Positions 1-10,365 of a DNA stretch of 64,000 bases are shown here, in pieces. Position 1 is the stretch's first letter. Every line of letters begins with the position of its first letter. Both the position numbers and the translations under genes were made by a program. The stretch covers positions 3,424,001 to 3,488,000 of the forward strand of contig JAZGTH010000040.1 of NCBI GenBank assembly GCA_036877525.1, written 5' to 3'. This DNA is from Chromobotia macracanthus. Taxonomy: Eukaryota; Chordata; Actinopteri; Cypriniformes; Botiidae. Below the pieces are notes generated by a model that saw only the letters and a program-made list of their open reading frames with translations, was not told the DNA's origin and ran no database searches.

Positions 1-3000
1 GGAAGAGTCAGATCCAGTTCTTCTGACAGACTGTTGCCTAAAAACCAGAGAAAAGATGTCAATGATCTGCAAAACAAATTTATGATATTAATATCATTGA
101 TATATTATATAATATGATATATGTTTTGTTAACAAACCCTTTGGACACAGTAACCAGCTGTGGGTCTCTGTCTTTTCAGTTCCTTCAGCCTATAGCAAAA
201 ACAAATACAACAGAACATTCATGTAAGGATCACAAGTCAGTTACAGTGTGTGTGAGATGTTGAGGTGAGCTGACCTGTACAAGGAGACTTCGAGTAACTA
301 TGTCAATGCGTCCTCTCTCTGGCACACTCACAATCTCATTGTCACACACAGTCTGGGACTGTTCTGCTTCTGCACTTACTGTAATATTCAACACTCCTAC
401 AACACAGAAAACATGTTTTTACATGAAATTAATTAATACATTAAACAATTAAATGCATTTATTATGAGAGTATCTGCAACTAACCAAGAACAGAAGGAGT
501 GAGAATCCATTTAAAGGTTTTTCTTCCATTAGCACATAGGCAGGATGAATACTGATCATCAGAGAAGGCTTTAAGAGTGAAGTCAGAGGAAGCAGCTGGA
601 GTTACTGTAACCTGTTCATGAAAGATGGAGGATTAGTTTGAGATTTTATATGATAGAAATGTCACAAGATGGAATGAGATACACTCACCATGATACACTT
701 GGACAGATAGTTGAAGACGGTGGCCTTCAGCTCAAAGATCTCCCCACGGATGATGGAGTAAGGCAGAGAGAGCTCCAGGAAGAAGGGCGGGAAAACTGTC
801 AGCTGAGCAGGAGGAGCCAGACCCAGACCTTTGGAGGACAGACAGAAGGCCTCCATCTCCCAGGTGGTGATGATGTCAGGAACCTCCACAGGAACTTGTG
901 TTGATCCAGAGTCTCTGTGGTGCCACACAATACAGTAAAAATACACTGGTTCCTAACTTTGTTATTGACAGTAACTTTGCTTAAGGGGGTGGGGATTTGC
1001 AAGCTCTTTCAGTAGCCTCTACCTGCATAGACTTTGCCCTTGGCATGGTCAAAGCTATTCTGCACCTTACAGTGATCCTCCGCACATATAAAGTTTTAAA
1101 GTCTGGATTTAAGTTCAATCCTAGGTGCACAGGTCCTCCTTGATTGAACATCCATTTGCCTGTCCTCTACAGTGTCTGTGCCTGTGTCACACACCCTGTG
1201 GGGCAGGCATCTTCCTCAGTGTGGCATAGTGGGTATATATTTCCTACAGCTTCAGTTCCTGAAAAGTTTCCTCAAAAGGAAACATCTCAGGTTACAAATG
1301 TAACCTAGTTCCCTGAGAAAGGGAACGAGATGCTGCATCTCGCTGCCACACTCCAGGTATGTCTGCACAGTCTTTCTCTACAGAAGATATATAAAAAATA
1401 GAAATCAGAAATACTGCCCCAATCTGTTGTGGCCCACTTAGAGCTTGTTCCTAAACTACCTTTATATATTTTTACATATACTTCTAATTGAAATGTACAT
1501 ATACTTATATAATTATATCACATACTTTCATGCAACCACTGACAATGAAGAACTTTTTTTTACATACCCCACTTTACTGAGTTGCCAGATCCATGTGTCT
1601 GGTAAAATGGTGCGAACTGTCTCCACAAGTGGTGGTGGTGGACTGGTCGACACTCTTACCGAATACCCCCTGCCACTGCCTGAATAATATTATTTCAAAA
1701 GTATGTGCCTGAATCAGTGTAACTTGTTAACCTTATGTCAACAAAGTTCCTAAGAATAAGATGTATTTGTTCAAATAAAATAGATTTTGAAATTGAGTCA
1801 AGAAAATCACATGATCAATTTTTAGCATGTGGATATAAAAAACAATGGTTAGATTGAGCTTCTGAGACGATTTCATGATTAACAAGTATAAAAGAAAGAA
1901 AAAATGTTTGTTATACCACACATACTTCTATTAGTCAGGACAGGAAGAATGCTATTAAGAAACATTGCCATATTTTAAATGCAGATGAGAAATGTAAAGA
2001 ATTGTTTAAGGATAATCCTTTATTTGTGCATTCTGGAGAAGAAATCTGCGGGATTACTTGGTACATGCCAATACAGCTTCTGTTGAAATGCATTCAGGAA
2101 CAATTAAGGGTTCAGCAGGCTTTCTTTAACTTCTTGTCATTCAACAAATGTGATATATTGATCATCTTGATTATATGGGTATGACCAGTCGTCAACTGAG
2201 ATAAATATGGAACAGAAATTATTACAAACTTTTAAGTTAAATTTGTCAGAGTTTTTTGTTAGAGTACTTAGCACTTTATTTTTGGATTTATTATTAATAG
2301 TTTTTGCACTGTGATCAGTAAAGGAAGATTGCTAGTATCTCAGCTTGTAATCCTTTTCAGATACGAATATGACTTTCAGTGACTGAGCTTTTAACTTTTT
2401 TTGGAAGGACATCTGCACCTGTCATTCATCCGGCCGCCAGGAGGTGCCATATCGTGTGCATGATTGCTCGGCCTGTTTTGACTGTTTTCGGATTACCCTT
2501 TCTGTCTTGTTTGTTGTTAGGATTGTATCTATTGTTATTTGAACAGCTAAAACACCTAAAAACCTGCCTCTTCCATGAATACCTGACACAAGTATGAAAA
2601 AAACCTACTAACCTTTGTTTTTCTCCTCTCTCCCTACAGATATTGCCTCTCAAGCACTGAAATGTACACTTTGTACACATTTTTACAAATGTACGGCTGA
2701 TGTTATTGCCTCCCTATGATTTATCGTTTCGTTGTTTTCCTCACCTTGTAAGTTGCTTTGAAAAAAAGCGTCTGCTAAATGCCTAAATGTAAATTTCCTG
2801 TACATTTACCACACATTTGTGTTTTACATCAATAAAACCTCGCAAATGGATTCAACAACTCAACTTGGTACAAGTTCGTTACAGGCACAAAATGAACATC
2901 TAAGCACATTGCACAGCTGAACTTAAGGTTTCCTTGAAGACAAACACTTTACAATTGTTTGAAAATATGTGCAAATTTTGTGTAATTTGTGAAATCCAGG

Positions 3001-6000
3001 CTAAGTCTCATAAAACAATTATGAAATTAGGAGTTTCACAGATTGATTTCAATCATTAATTTCACTGTAATTTTAATCTTTGACATAGCCTTACTCAGTC
3101 AATATTAAAGATTTAAAGGTTATATTGTCACATTATGTAGGATGATTTTACATAGAAACAGTAAATCACAACAAATGACTTTGGCTGGGTTTTAACAGAC
3201 AGAGTCACATATGCATTATATTACAAGGTCTAATAATATATACCTGGCGAAGGCTGTAGGTGATAAGGTATGTTTCTGTAGAGTTTGCAATAAGGTTGTC
3301 TCACAACCAAATTTGTTGCCGTCTTTAATCCCACTGACTATTAGACAGTTAAAAATAACATTGAATGTAATATACTTTTCATTTATTAATTTAATTTAAT
3401 TTAGTAGTTTCTTACCTTGAAGCTTCTGTAAACATGGTCTGCTGCTTTATCTCGATTGGGTTTGACCATTAGGCATTCCCTTTCATCCTTAGTTTGATAA
3501 GGATAATCTGATACTGACTTCACTGGCAACAGACTGAAGACCTTTGATATTTACCATTGATTAAACATATGGTAAATATGTTTAATCAATATATAAGTCC
3601 CAAACATATATAAGTCCTTATATAAGTCTTATTTACATTGACAGAACCTGTATGTTTTAGCTTCTTGTTTTAAAACAATTAATAAGATAACTGGTTGCAT
3701 TAAGCATTAAAAAGTGATTAATTTGTATCTTATTTGACTATGATTATTTATTTTTATTTATAAGTTAAAATGTCTGTTTTATAGGTTTAACAAGGCAAAA
3801 CCTAAATCTTTCCCAATAACCCCTTTTAGTACACATACTCTTTGTTGGGCAAAAATCACATATTTCTTTGACATAAACTACACACCTTTTCTGTATCCAG
3901 CCGTCTTCCCTTGAACAAAACACTCTGATCTACAGCACTGAGACCACACAGTGAACCAGGCTGAGCTGACAGCTGTAGAGTGTTTCCTTCACCTGGAACT
4001 GCAGTAGCAGGAGAAAACTGCAGAGACACCTGCAGATACAACAGTGAGTAGGATGTGTCATATTTCCAAACAAACAACCATTTTCATATATTTATACACA
4101 CACACGTTGGCATATATGGTTTATAAGGACTCTCCACAGACTTTTATACTGTACAAATTGTATATTCTATCCCCAAACTCTGACCCTACCCTAAACCTAA
4201 CCCTCACTAATTAGTATGTTTTTTAAGTGATTTAGTTTATGAGGACAGAAAGTGTCTTTGCACACATTTGTGTCCCTGTAACCACATAATCAACACAACC
4301 GCCCTTTACACACCTTGTTTTGGAAGCACTTATCAGTGTCAAATGTTTTACACCCAGCAACTAATTTGCCATTTGGCAGAACACAGTATGCTAGAATCTG
4401 CACTGCTGGTGCCAGATCTGCTCCAACAGACAGTTTAAATGACACTGTGCCACTTGCTGCTCCATGAGAAGTCTTCACTTCAACCTTTTCATATCCATGA
4501 TGAACTATCGCTCCTCTGGATAAGACCTGAGACAGACACACGACACACTGTTAACAAACTGACCAGCACAGTCAATGTAACACTGTTAAACAAGTGTTAC
4601 AATCTCTATTATACTGTAGAGTATAATACTCTACACTGTTAACAAACGTGAACTTGTACTCACCATATAGACAATATCAGTGCTGAAGTCCTCAATAGTT
4701 TCTCCAATAAAATAATACTTAATAATTACTGTAAATTCAGCATTACACTTTAAAGGTTCCTCAATTTGTTCTATAATCAAGTGACTTAATGCTGGGGTAT
4801 GTGGGATGGCAGGCTGAAGTCGAATTATTTTTCTTTCTGTAGTGAAGTATTGTGTAAAGATACCACGAAAACTAAACTCTGGATATGCACTTGCCTGGAA
4901 AACATAGAGTGAGAAATTATTTTAAAGGAACAAAGAAATGAGTTCATCAACCACTGAGTGGATGAGCACAAATGATCATACCCTCAGGTCAATATCACTT
5001 TTAGGCAGGCTGGATGTGTTAATAGAGAAGTACGCCAATCCATTGTCGTCTGTAGTGAGATTAAGGAGCATTGTGTACCAATTCAATTTATAATGCAAAA
5101 CATACACTGTTGTGTTAGGAAGTGTTGTTCCGTTGTAACGAGCAAGTTTAATCTGTTCGAAAGAAAGAAACAATGGGATTAAATTGTACTATTGTTGAAT
5201 TAACTTAACTAAAAAATACAACATACCTTTCCTTCTATAACGGACCCATGTTCAAAAACGCTGGGTATCTCAACAAATGTAGCATTGCCAATTATATATG
5301 TGAGATCAATTGTTTCAGATTTCTTCATTGTGTTTTCTGGAAAAACATGATTAAACGATTACTTTTAATTATACCATGGATAGGCTGACCAGGTGTCCAT
5401 TTTCTGCTTATACCTATTGAGCCAGCTTACCTGTTCCCTCCTCTGTCACATTTACTTTTATACTAAGAATATTTTTCAAGAATATATCAATTGTAGAGTT
5501 AAAAACAACTGAAGTGTCAAAGGTATGAGAGACACAGCCTGCTTCATTCATCTAATGGTAGAACACAGACATATCAGTAAAAGAAAGAATCAGCTAAAAA
5601 ATTAAAAATTTTACCTAAACATACCACAAAAAAGATAGTCACACACCTCTGTGGTTTCATCCACACAAAGTGGACTCTGTATAAACTTAGAAAACATTTT
5701 CCAATGTTCCCTACATACTTGAACCTGTGCTTTACCAGTCACAGGTTGCCCAAATGAGCGCCTGTTTAAAAGTACATGCTTTGAGTTACATGTCTGGCAG
5801 ACAGTCAATTTTGTAATTTTTATTTTTCTCTTTGAAAGACCCCATAAAATATTTGAAAATGTTCATGTATAAGATACATTATTGTCTGCCTGTTTTATTA
5901 CAGAAATATTGATTCATCCTGCAGAAAACTGACTTTGTCAAATGATTTTACTAGGTCTTTAAAATTATTTTGATGCATTGAACAAAAAGAAACCTTCACT

Positions 6001-8059
6001 CACTTTGCACAAACCTCTATGTTAAACTCATCATCACCCAAACTCATTTCTTGTGGGGCGTTTATGGTCACTTCAAACTTAGATAAAACTGTAAATCAAG
6101 TAAAGAGAAACCATGCAAAAGATTAGAAATGACGTCTGATGCAATATCAGAAATGTTCTGTGGTATTGTTACTTACCATACTTTTTCACTTCAAAATAAT
6201 GTACGATCATCCTGTCATCAATGTAAACTCTCAGTTTGTACATGCCTTGACAAGCTTCTGGGTTTAACTCATGAGAAAGCTGCAATATCCAACTTGTTGA
6301 GGAAATGTTTGTCCACTGATCAATCCTGTTGTTTTGATTATCCTGAAATAAAATGACATGAAATAACTTCATTTGCCATATTCTGCAACATCCATCCTGA
6401 CTATTACTGAAAGAATCTGTAATCAACAACTACAACAAAATTATGAAGTTTAAAATTGATTAAAAGATTAAAATAATTTGCATGTCAAAGGTGTGTGTTT
6501 CATGTACTTACCTCAAGCACTACTTCCCTGTACTAAAAAACAAATACACATTTAGGAGGTTGCAATTTTACATAAATCCAGTGTGCAAATTATATGTTGT
6601 ATTAATTGTTGTATTTTATACTTAACACCATATTACCAGAATTTGGTGTGTGCATTTGGAATTATACAAAACTGTTGTTTTTTCTTCAATAGCTACAAAC
6701 CGTTTGATCCAAGGGTACAAAATTGTTATCCACGGTAACAACTCTAAAATTCACTGTAAAATGAGAAAGGTGTGATTATTTGGGATTAATATCTTATTTC
6801 CTTTCATATCGGTTTAATTTAAAATTGAAATCAAATGTGCATTACTAAAATAACACATTTTAAACTAAAATGTAATTCAATTTAAGCATTTGGCAGACAC
6901 TTTCACCCAAAGCAACTTACAGTGCATTTAAGTTATACATCTGATCAGTATGTGTGTTCCCTGGGATTAGAACCCATCATTTTTGTACTGCTAACGCAAT
7001 GCTCTACCAACTAAGCTATAGGAACACGAATTAAAGCAACTTCTCTTCTACAAAGACATTAATGCATGATGGTAAATACATATTCCAAAACTGAGAGTGT
7101 AAATCTTAATATAATTCAGATTTAATAATTTTTCCGTCATGTAACATGACTTGGCACAGGTAAGAGCAATTCTTAAACATTGATTTAAGGTGGGAAACTC
7201 TGCATCTTACCTGTTTGTCCTGGTTTATAGATGGGTTTGTCAGTCTGGATATAGGTCAAGGGATTGTAATATCTAAACATGACTCTTCTCTCTTCAGTTA
7301 TCTTAAAAGACTTCCCCTTAATTTCCACCTTTATTGTCTGCACTGAATCTCCTTTAACAAGTGGAGCCTGATGAGAAATAATATTCAGTTTTCACAGCTT
7401 GTTCAAAAACACCATTTACAATAATGAAATAAGATGATAACAATCATATTTTGATCTTGTTAATTATCATGCAGTTGTTTTGATATCAGACCTGGAAGTT
7501 GAAGCAGCGATGAAACTCTTGCTCTGATTTCTCCTGCAGCAGTAATGTGCTCTTGTGACCATCAACAACATGAATGTTCATTACAAGACTTTCATTGGGC
7601 TTCAGGAGACTCGCACACAGTTTGGCTTCAGATCCTGACTGAATCACTGCAGGAAATGTCACCATGAAAGAGCTGTCGAGAAACATCAAAGTACACAAAG
7701 ATTTCCCGAAATGTCAGATACAATTAGGAAACCAACTTTAGGAAACCAACCAAACGGCAAACTTTTTTAATTTTTTTTGTTAAATACCAGATCTGCCTAA
7801 TGTCTAAGCAATGTAAAACAAGCAGGTTTATAATAGTGTCTCAATACATTCAATGTGTGACAGCTTTCAACTCAGTATCAGTAAAGGTTTGTATTTAGAT
7901 ACTTCTAAATTTTTTGATATTTCAAAGTGTTATTACTATCTCAAGATACTTGACACTATTGAAAGTTACTTACGGCCCTGAAGTTTGTCCATGGACAGAC
8001 GGCAAGAGGAAAGAGGCTGAAAGGAGCCATTTCCAAATATAAAACTTATTCAAAGCCAT
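1..8059 (-). CDS. alpha-2-macroglobulin-like protease inhibitor, N-terminal ~916 residues (3' part cut off by window edge)
   Basis: Secreted broad-range protease trap of the A2M/complement family. Exons from the start: 7974-8059, 7492-7672, 7211-7367, 6701-6753, 6512-6532, 6177-6342, 6004-6088, 5647-5761, 5431-5551, 5227-5336, 4982-5152, 4664-4894, 4314-4526, 3886-4029, 3416-3541, 3244-3337, 1568-1679, 689-914, 485-611, 275-396, 138-189, 1-37. Every junction keeps frame. Exon 1 begins MALNKFYIWKWLL and encodes a signal peptide ending near SVHG. Seen in order: the YIQTDKPIYKPGQT motif of the first macroglobulin domains; a 21-nt micro-exon (YREVVLE); LCGLSAVDQSVL; bait-region exons 16-17; the PDTWIW motif; PYSIIRGE; and NSLSEELDLTLP just before the edge. 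The thioester (GCGEQ) and receptor-binding domains lie outside. Sizes such as 53, 21, 85 and 110 nt fit an A2M-type exon pattern. Which A2M paralogue this is cannot be told. The call is firm; the exon 15 acceptor is the weakest junction. Confidence 0.93.
1283..1347. repeat. block of three consecutive short hairpins, interspersed-repeat type
   Basis: Three inverted repeats lie side by side: GGTTAC/GTAACC (1290-1305), TTCCCT/AGGGAA (1309-1325) and CGAGATGC/GCATCTCG (1326-1342, spacer one base). I believe similar blocks are dispersed in cyprinid genomes, from memory. It is inside an a2m-like intron. Confidence 0.5.
1568..1679 (-). other. a2m-like exon 17: second half of the bait region and PDTWIW segment
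   Basis: The frame opens with a split Gly codon shared with exon 16, then reads SGRGYSVRVSTSPPPPL, then VETVRTILPDTWIWQLSKVG. The second part matches the conserved A2M stretch after the bait (ETVR..FPETWIWDL in mammals). The first part is the divergent, protease-exposed bait sequence, here with a run of four prolines and several Arg sites. The acceptor is ttattcag and the donor GG|gtatgt. Confidence 0.88.
2380..2795 (+). repeat. retroposon remnant with the common fish LINE/SINE 3' tail
   Basis: The end (2741-2795) reads tcaccttgtaagttgctttg followed by gcgtctgctaaatgcctaaatg, which closely resembles the tail of the tRNA-derived SINEs elsewhere in the window. The upstream 350 bases have the look of a retroelement 3' region (for example aaacctgcctcttccatgaa). 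The left boundary is uncertain. It lies in the large intron between a2m-like exons 16 and 17. Confidence 0.5.
3244..3337 (-). other. a2m-like exon 16: first half of the bait region
   Basis: This 94-nt exon enters in phase 0 after exon 15 and reads SVGLKTATNLVVRQPYCKL, then YRNIPYHLQPSPG. It leaves one base that is completed by exon 17. SVGLK corresponds to the DMGLK/DVGLK stretch preceding the bait in A2M proteins, and the Cys falls where A2M has its pre-bait Cys. The donor is CAG|gtatat. Without this exon the gene would appear to lack a bait region. Confidence 0.82.
3557..3589. repeat. perfect 13-bp inverted repeat beside the exon 15 acceptor
   Basis: TTGATTAAACATA at 3557-3569 and its exact reverse complement at 3577-3589, with a 7-base spacer. 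On the minus strand it sits 16-48 bases upstream of the a2m-like exon 15 (starts 3541). Confidence 0.7.
4085..4275. repeat. possible dispersed fish repeat in an a2m-like intron
   Basis: The stretch tttataaggactctccacag, then taccctaaacctaaccctc and atttagtttatgaggaca resembles a repeat I know as common in teleost introns. The boundaries and family are not established from this sequence alone. Confidence 0.3.
6887..7026 (-). repeat. tRNA-derived SINE in an a2m-like intron (minus orientation)
   Basis: Read on the minus strand it starts tcctatagcttagttggtag (A-box-like), continues with gagcattgcg and a B-box region, then the gggaacacacatactg core. It ends in the tail GCTTTGGGTGAAAGTGTCTGCCAAATG. 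The same head-core-tail layout recurs near 20578, 25986, 26368 and 59821. Confidence 0.8.
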
Positions 8060-8105
8060 GAAGAAGACTGATAATGTAGAAGACACTATGAACACAACTT
8101 TGTGT

Positions 8106-8116
8106 CTTTTAAAGGG
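8106..8116 (-). promoter_or_regulatory. TATA-like box of the a2m-like gene
   Basis: On the minus strand the sequence CTTTAAAAG lies about 50 bases before the ATG at 8059. This is a plausible TATA-like element placing the transcription start near 8080. It is inferred from spacing only. Confidence 0.35.
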
Positions 8117-8851
8117 GCACTCATCGGCAAAGAGGTATTGAGAAAATATTTACATTCATTATCAAATTAATGATTAATCTGCTGAAGTCCCTCCAGTTTA
8201 TGTGATGCTGCTTATATATAAAATCTGATAATTGATAAATGCGTTCTCTCTTAAAACATGTCTCCTCCAATACTATGCAAAGCATAAATTATTAAAATAA
8301 GATGGAAAAGAAAAACAAACAAACATGTGATTTTTAACTCTTAGTCATCCACAGTGACTATTTACTGATTCTGATACAAAGCTGATAAACATTACTTTAT
8401 CCTGTCCAATTTTATAAGCATCAACTTAGTGAAGACAGAATATTACATCACACCCATACGTATTCTAACAATTGACTACAAATCCTTTACCTATATTCAT
8501 GATAAAAAAATAAAAATGCAGTCACTGATTGCATTTTGGCCCGTTTACACTGTTGGCCTGTTTACACTGTTGCAAACTTACTCCCACCTTTTTGTGTTAG
8601 AGGTTAAACTGGCATCCGATCAGTCTTTCCCGACATTTATTGCGACATTTATGTGTATTTGTGAGTGTCATGATAAGTTCAGTCTAGGTGCACCAAAAGA
8701 TGTATTTTCACTTAAACGTGACACTAATCCAAATCTGGTTTTAAATTAAATTAAAATAAGTTAATGAGCAAGTGCATGAAATATCAGTTTTTCAAACTAC
8801 TATCTCCTTACCTTGCCGCAATTTGCAATGGCATGTTTATTTTTACTGTGT
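8117..8851. other. intergenic, no gene seen
   Basis: AT-rich DNA upstream of the a2m-like gene. The only structure noticed is a short direct repeat near 8538-8575, with the phrase tgtttacactgttg occurring twice. The 106-codon open frame here shows no family resemblance or splice context. Confidence 0.5.
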
Positions 8852-8958
8852 GTCTGACGTGACAGGATATATCAGTCTGACGTCACAGGATATATCAGTC
8901 TGACGTGACAGGATATATCAGTCTGACGTCACAGGATATATCAGTTTGACGTCACTCG
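8852..8958. repeat. 23-bp tandem repeat, 4.6 copies, each with a CRE-like octamer
   Basis: Units start at 8852, 8875, 8898 and 8921, with a partial fifth at 8944. Each has GTCTGACGT[G/C]ACAGG followed by atatatca. TGACGTGA and TGACGTCA alternate in the first four, so the higher-order period is 46 bp. TGACGTCA is the full CREB/ATF site. The array is about 790 bases upstream of the a2m-like ATG and about 1.4 kb from the usf1 first exon. Confidence 0.9.
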
Positions 8959-8966
8959 TCCAGGTT

Positions 8967-9008
8967 GTGATAAGTTTGTTTGTAGTTTGTTTGTAGTTTG
9001 TTTGTAGT
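8967..9008. repeat. 11-bp tandem repeat (agtttgtttgt), about 3.5 copies
   Basis: A run of gtttgtttgta units directly follows the CRE array, separated from it by only a few bases. It is a simple short tandem repeat. Confidence 0.75.
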
Positions 9009-9401
9009 CGATTCCCCCTTTTCACAATATAAGATGAGAAACGCCGATGCACAACAAAACAATACTACAGTAACTTGCAGTTTTATGTTTCAAACAGAGA
9101 TGGCAACAAAGAGGCAAAAATGAACAAATATGTTCATAAACTTACATGAGATGTCGCTCATACTTGCGTATTAGTGGTTAAACAAGCTGGTGGTAGCAAT
9201 CGTATTGGGATGACACCGAAAACCTGATTTAAGCGTATTTGTAAATGTTGAAATTAATACAAATAAGTGAAGTATTGTTCGTGTTAACTACTATATTTAA
9301 CTAATGTTAACCAATACAACCTTACTGTAAATTTTTAATATTTTTATAAGAAAAACTCGCAGCGCGTAATGTTAATTCCTTCATTACTGCCGCTTGCGGT
9401 C

Positions 9402-9494
9402 GCGCTGGTGTAGCTCAGGGGTTACTTCAAGGTAAAAAACCCTATAGCAGGCTTTCTGGTATAGACTCGAACCCCGGGCGCAGGCTGGCGTTTT
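9402..9494 (+). ncRNA. vault RNA candidate, copy 1
   Basis: Vault RNAs are ~85-140-nt Pol III transcripts bound to the vault ribonucleoprotein particle. The 5' part GCGCTGG, two bases, then TAGCTCAGGGGTTACTTC matches the hallmark vtRNA start (GGCTGG..TAGCTCAGCGGTTACTTC in human). The 3' part has a B box, CTCGAACCCC, running into GGGCGC, and TTTT follows directly at 9491-9494 as terminator. Spacing from 5' end to the A box (TAG at base 10) equals that of human vtRNA1-1. The terminal stem is poor in this copy (only CGC/GCG pairs well), so it may be a diverged or inactive copy. A tRNA is excluded because the arms do not fold as a cloverleaf. Confidence 0.72.
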
Positions 9495-9634
9495 ATTTAA
9501 TTAAACTGCGTTTAAACCCTACTACACGATTTTCACAACTATTGAACGTATACGTCGTATACTATGACTTCTATATTATCTGAGACCACAGTACCAGAAA
9601 TGGGATTAAAGCGAGTTTAGTGCATGTAACCATT

Positions 9635-9724
9635 GCGCTGACATAGCCCAGGGGTTACTTCTGTAATCAAGCGATAACAAACCTCCCGTCTCGGGATCGA
9701 ACCCCGGGCGCAACTCAGCGTTTT
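9635..9724 (+). ncRNA. vault RNA candidate, copy 2
   Basis: This is a second copy 233 bases after the first. It reads GCGCTGACATAGCCCAGGGG then TTACTTC (A box TAGCCCAGGGG), a variable centre, the B box GATCGAACCCC followed by GGGCGC, and a TTTT terminator at 9721-9724. Its ends GCGCTGA and TCAGCGT can pair over 7 bp (one G-T), the closing stem expected of vault RNA, so it is the better candidate for a functional gene. The centres of the two copies differ strongly, as is usual between vtRNA paralogues. About 60 bases 3' of each copy are also similar (ctgcgtttaa, cgatttt/cgtttt), which shows duplication of a larger unit. Confidence 0.78.
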
Positions 9725-10250
9725 GTATTATTTTGGTTTGTTTAAGCTGCGTTTAATCGCTGTTAAATCGTTTTCATAGTAAGTTGTTTTAAAGGGAACC
9801 CCTGCGCCATTAGAAATTGTACAATGTAAGTTATAGGAGTTGCTTCCTATTCATGTAAATGTTGCTCTAGATGCGCCTCTCATCATGCGATCAAAACCGG
9901 AGCGCAACCTCCCCCATCTAATCTGATCAACATGAAACGAGCCTCACATTAATGTCCGCGACAGCAATTTACATGTTGCTGTTGTTTAAAGTTTCGTGTT
10001 GTAGCTGCTTGTTTTAACATTGCGTGTATTTACACGCTTTCACCAGTAGGCGTCGCAAGCGTGCCGGGTTCGAACCTCTCATAATCGGTTCAATTGATTC
10101 AGAAAGATGAATCAATTTCTTTCCATCGCTTGATGAACCTGAACTACGTTACACCGTATTTTTTCTATGTCAGCAACAACAAACGCATGTACAAGACGCT
10201 TCTTTGCAATGGGTGAACGTCTACACTGCACAAATGTTATAGTAGTGACC
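9725..10250. other. intergenic, no gene; isolated B-box-like motif at 10065-10077
   Basis: The motif gggttcgaacctc is a good B box but has no convincing A box or fold before it. The rest shows nothing assignable. Confidence 0.4.
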
Positions 10251-10269
10251 GAAACGCGTTTCTTTGACT

Positions 10270-10365
10270 CTACCAGCAATGACGTCATTGTGTTTTCTAT
10301 GCGCGTGCGCGGAATCTCAGGTCTGGGTTGCAGCGGTCGTAAACAAGGCGACGCAACGTTAAAGG
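10270..10365 (+). promoter_or_regulatory. usf1 promoter with palindromic CRE and NRF1-like site, then non-coding exon 1
   Basis: CAATGACGTCATTG (10277-10290) is a perfectly palindromic CRE. ATGCGCGTGCGCGG follows ten bases later and resembles an NRF1 site. A CpG-containing exon then ends at 10365 with donor AAAGG|gtaagac. The transcription start is not fixed but probably lies about 10290-10310. A TATA box is absent, which suits a housekeeping transcription factor. Confidence 0.65.

Noticed and set aside
914..3416. Apparent loss of the bait-region exons from the a2m-like gene
   Set aside because: The first pass found no exon in this 2.5-kb interval. Closer reading of the minus strand showed exons 3244-3337 and 1568-1679 with matching phases.
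9402..9724. tRNA genes
   Set aside because: A and B boxes are present, but the sequences do not fold into acceptor, anticodon and T arms. Length and end sequences fit vault RNA better.
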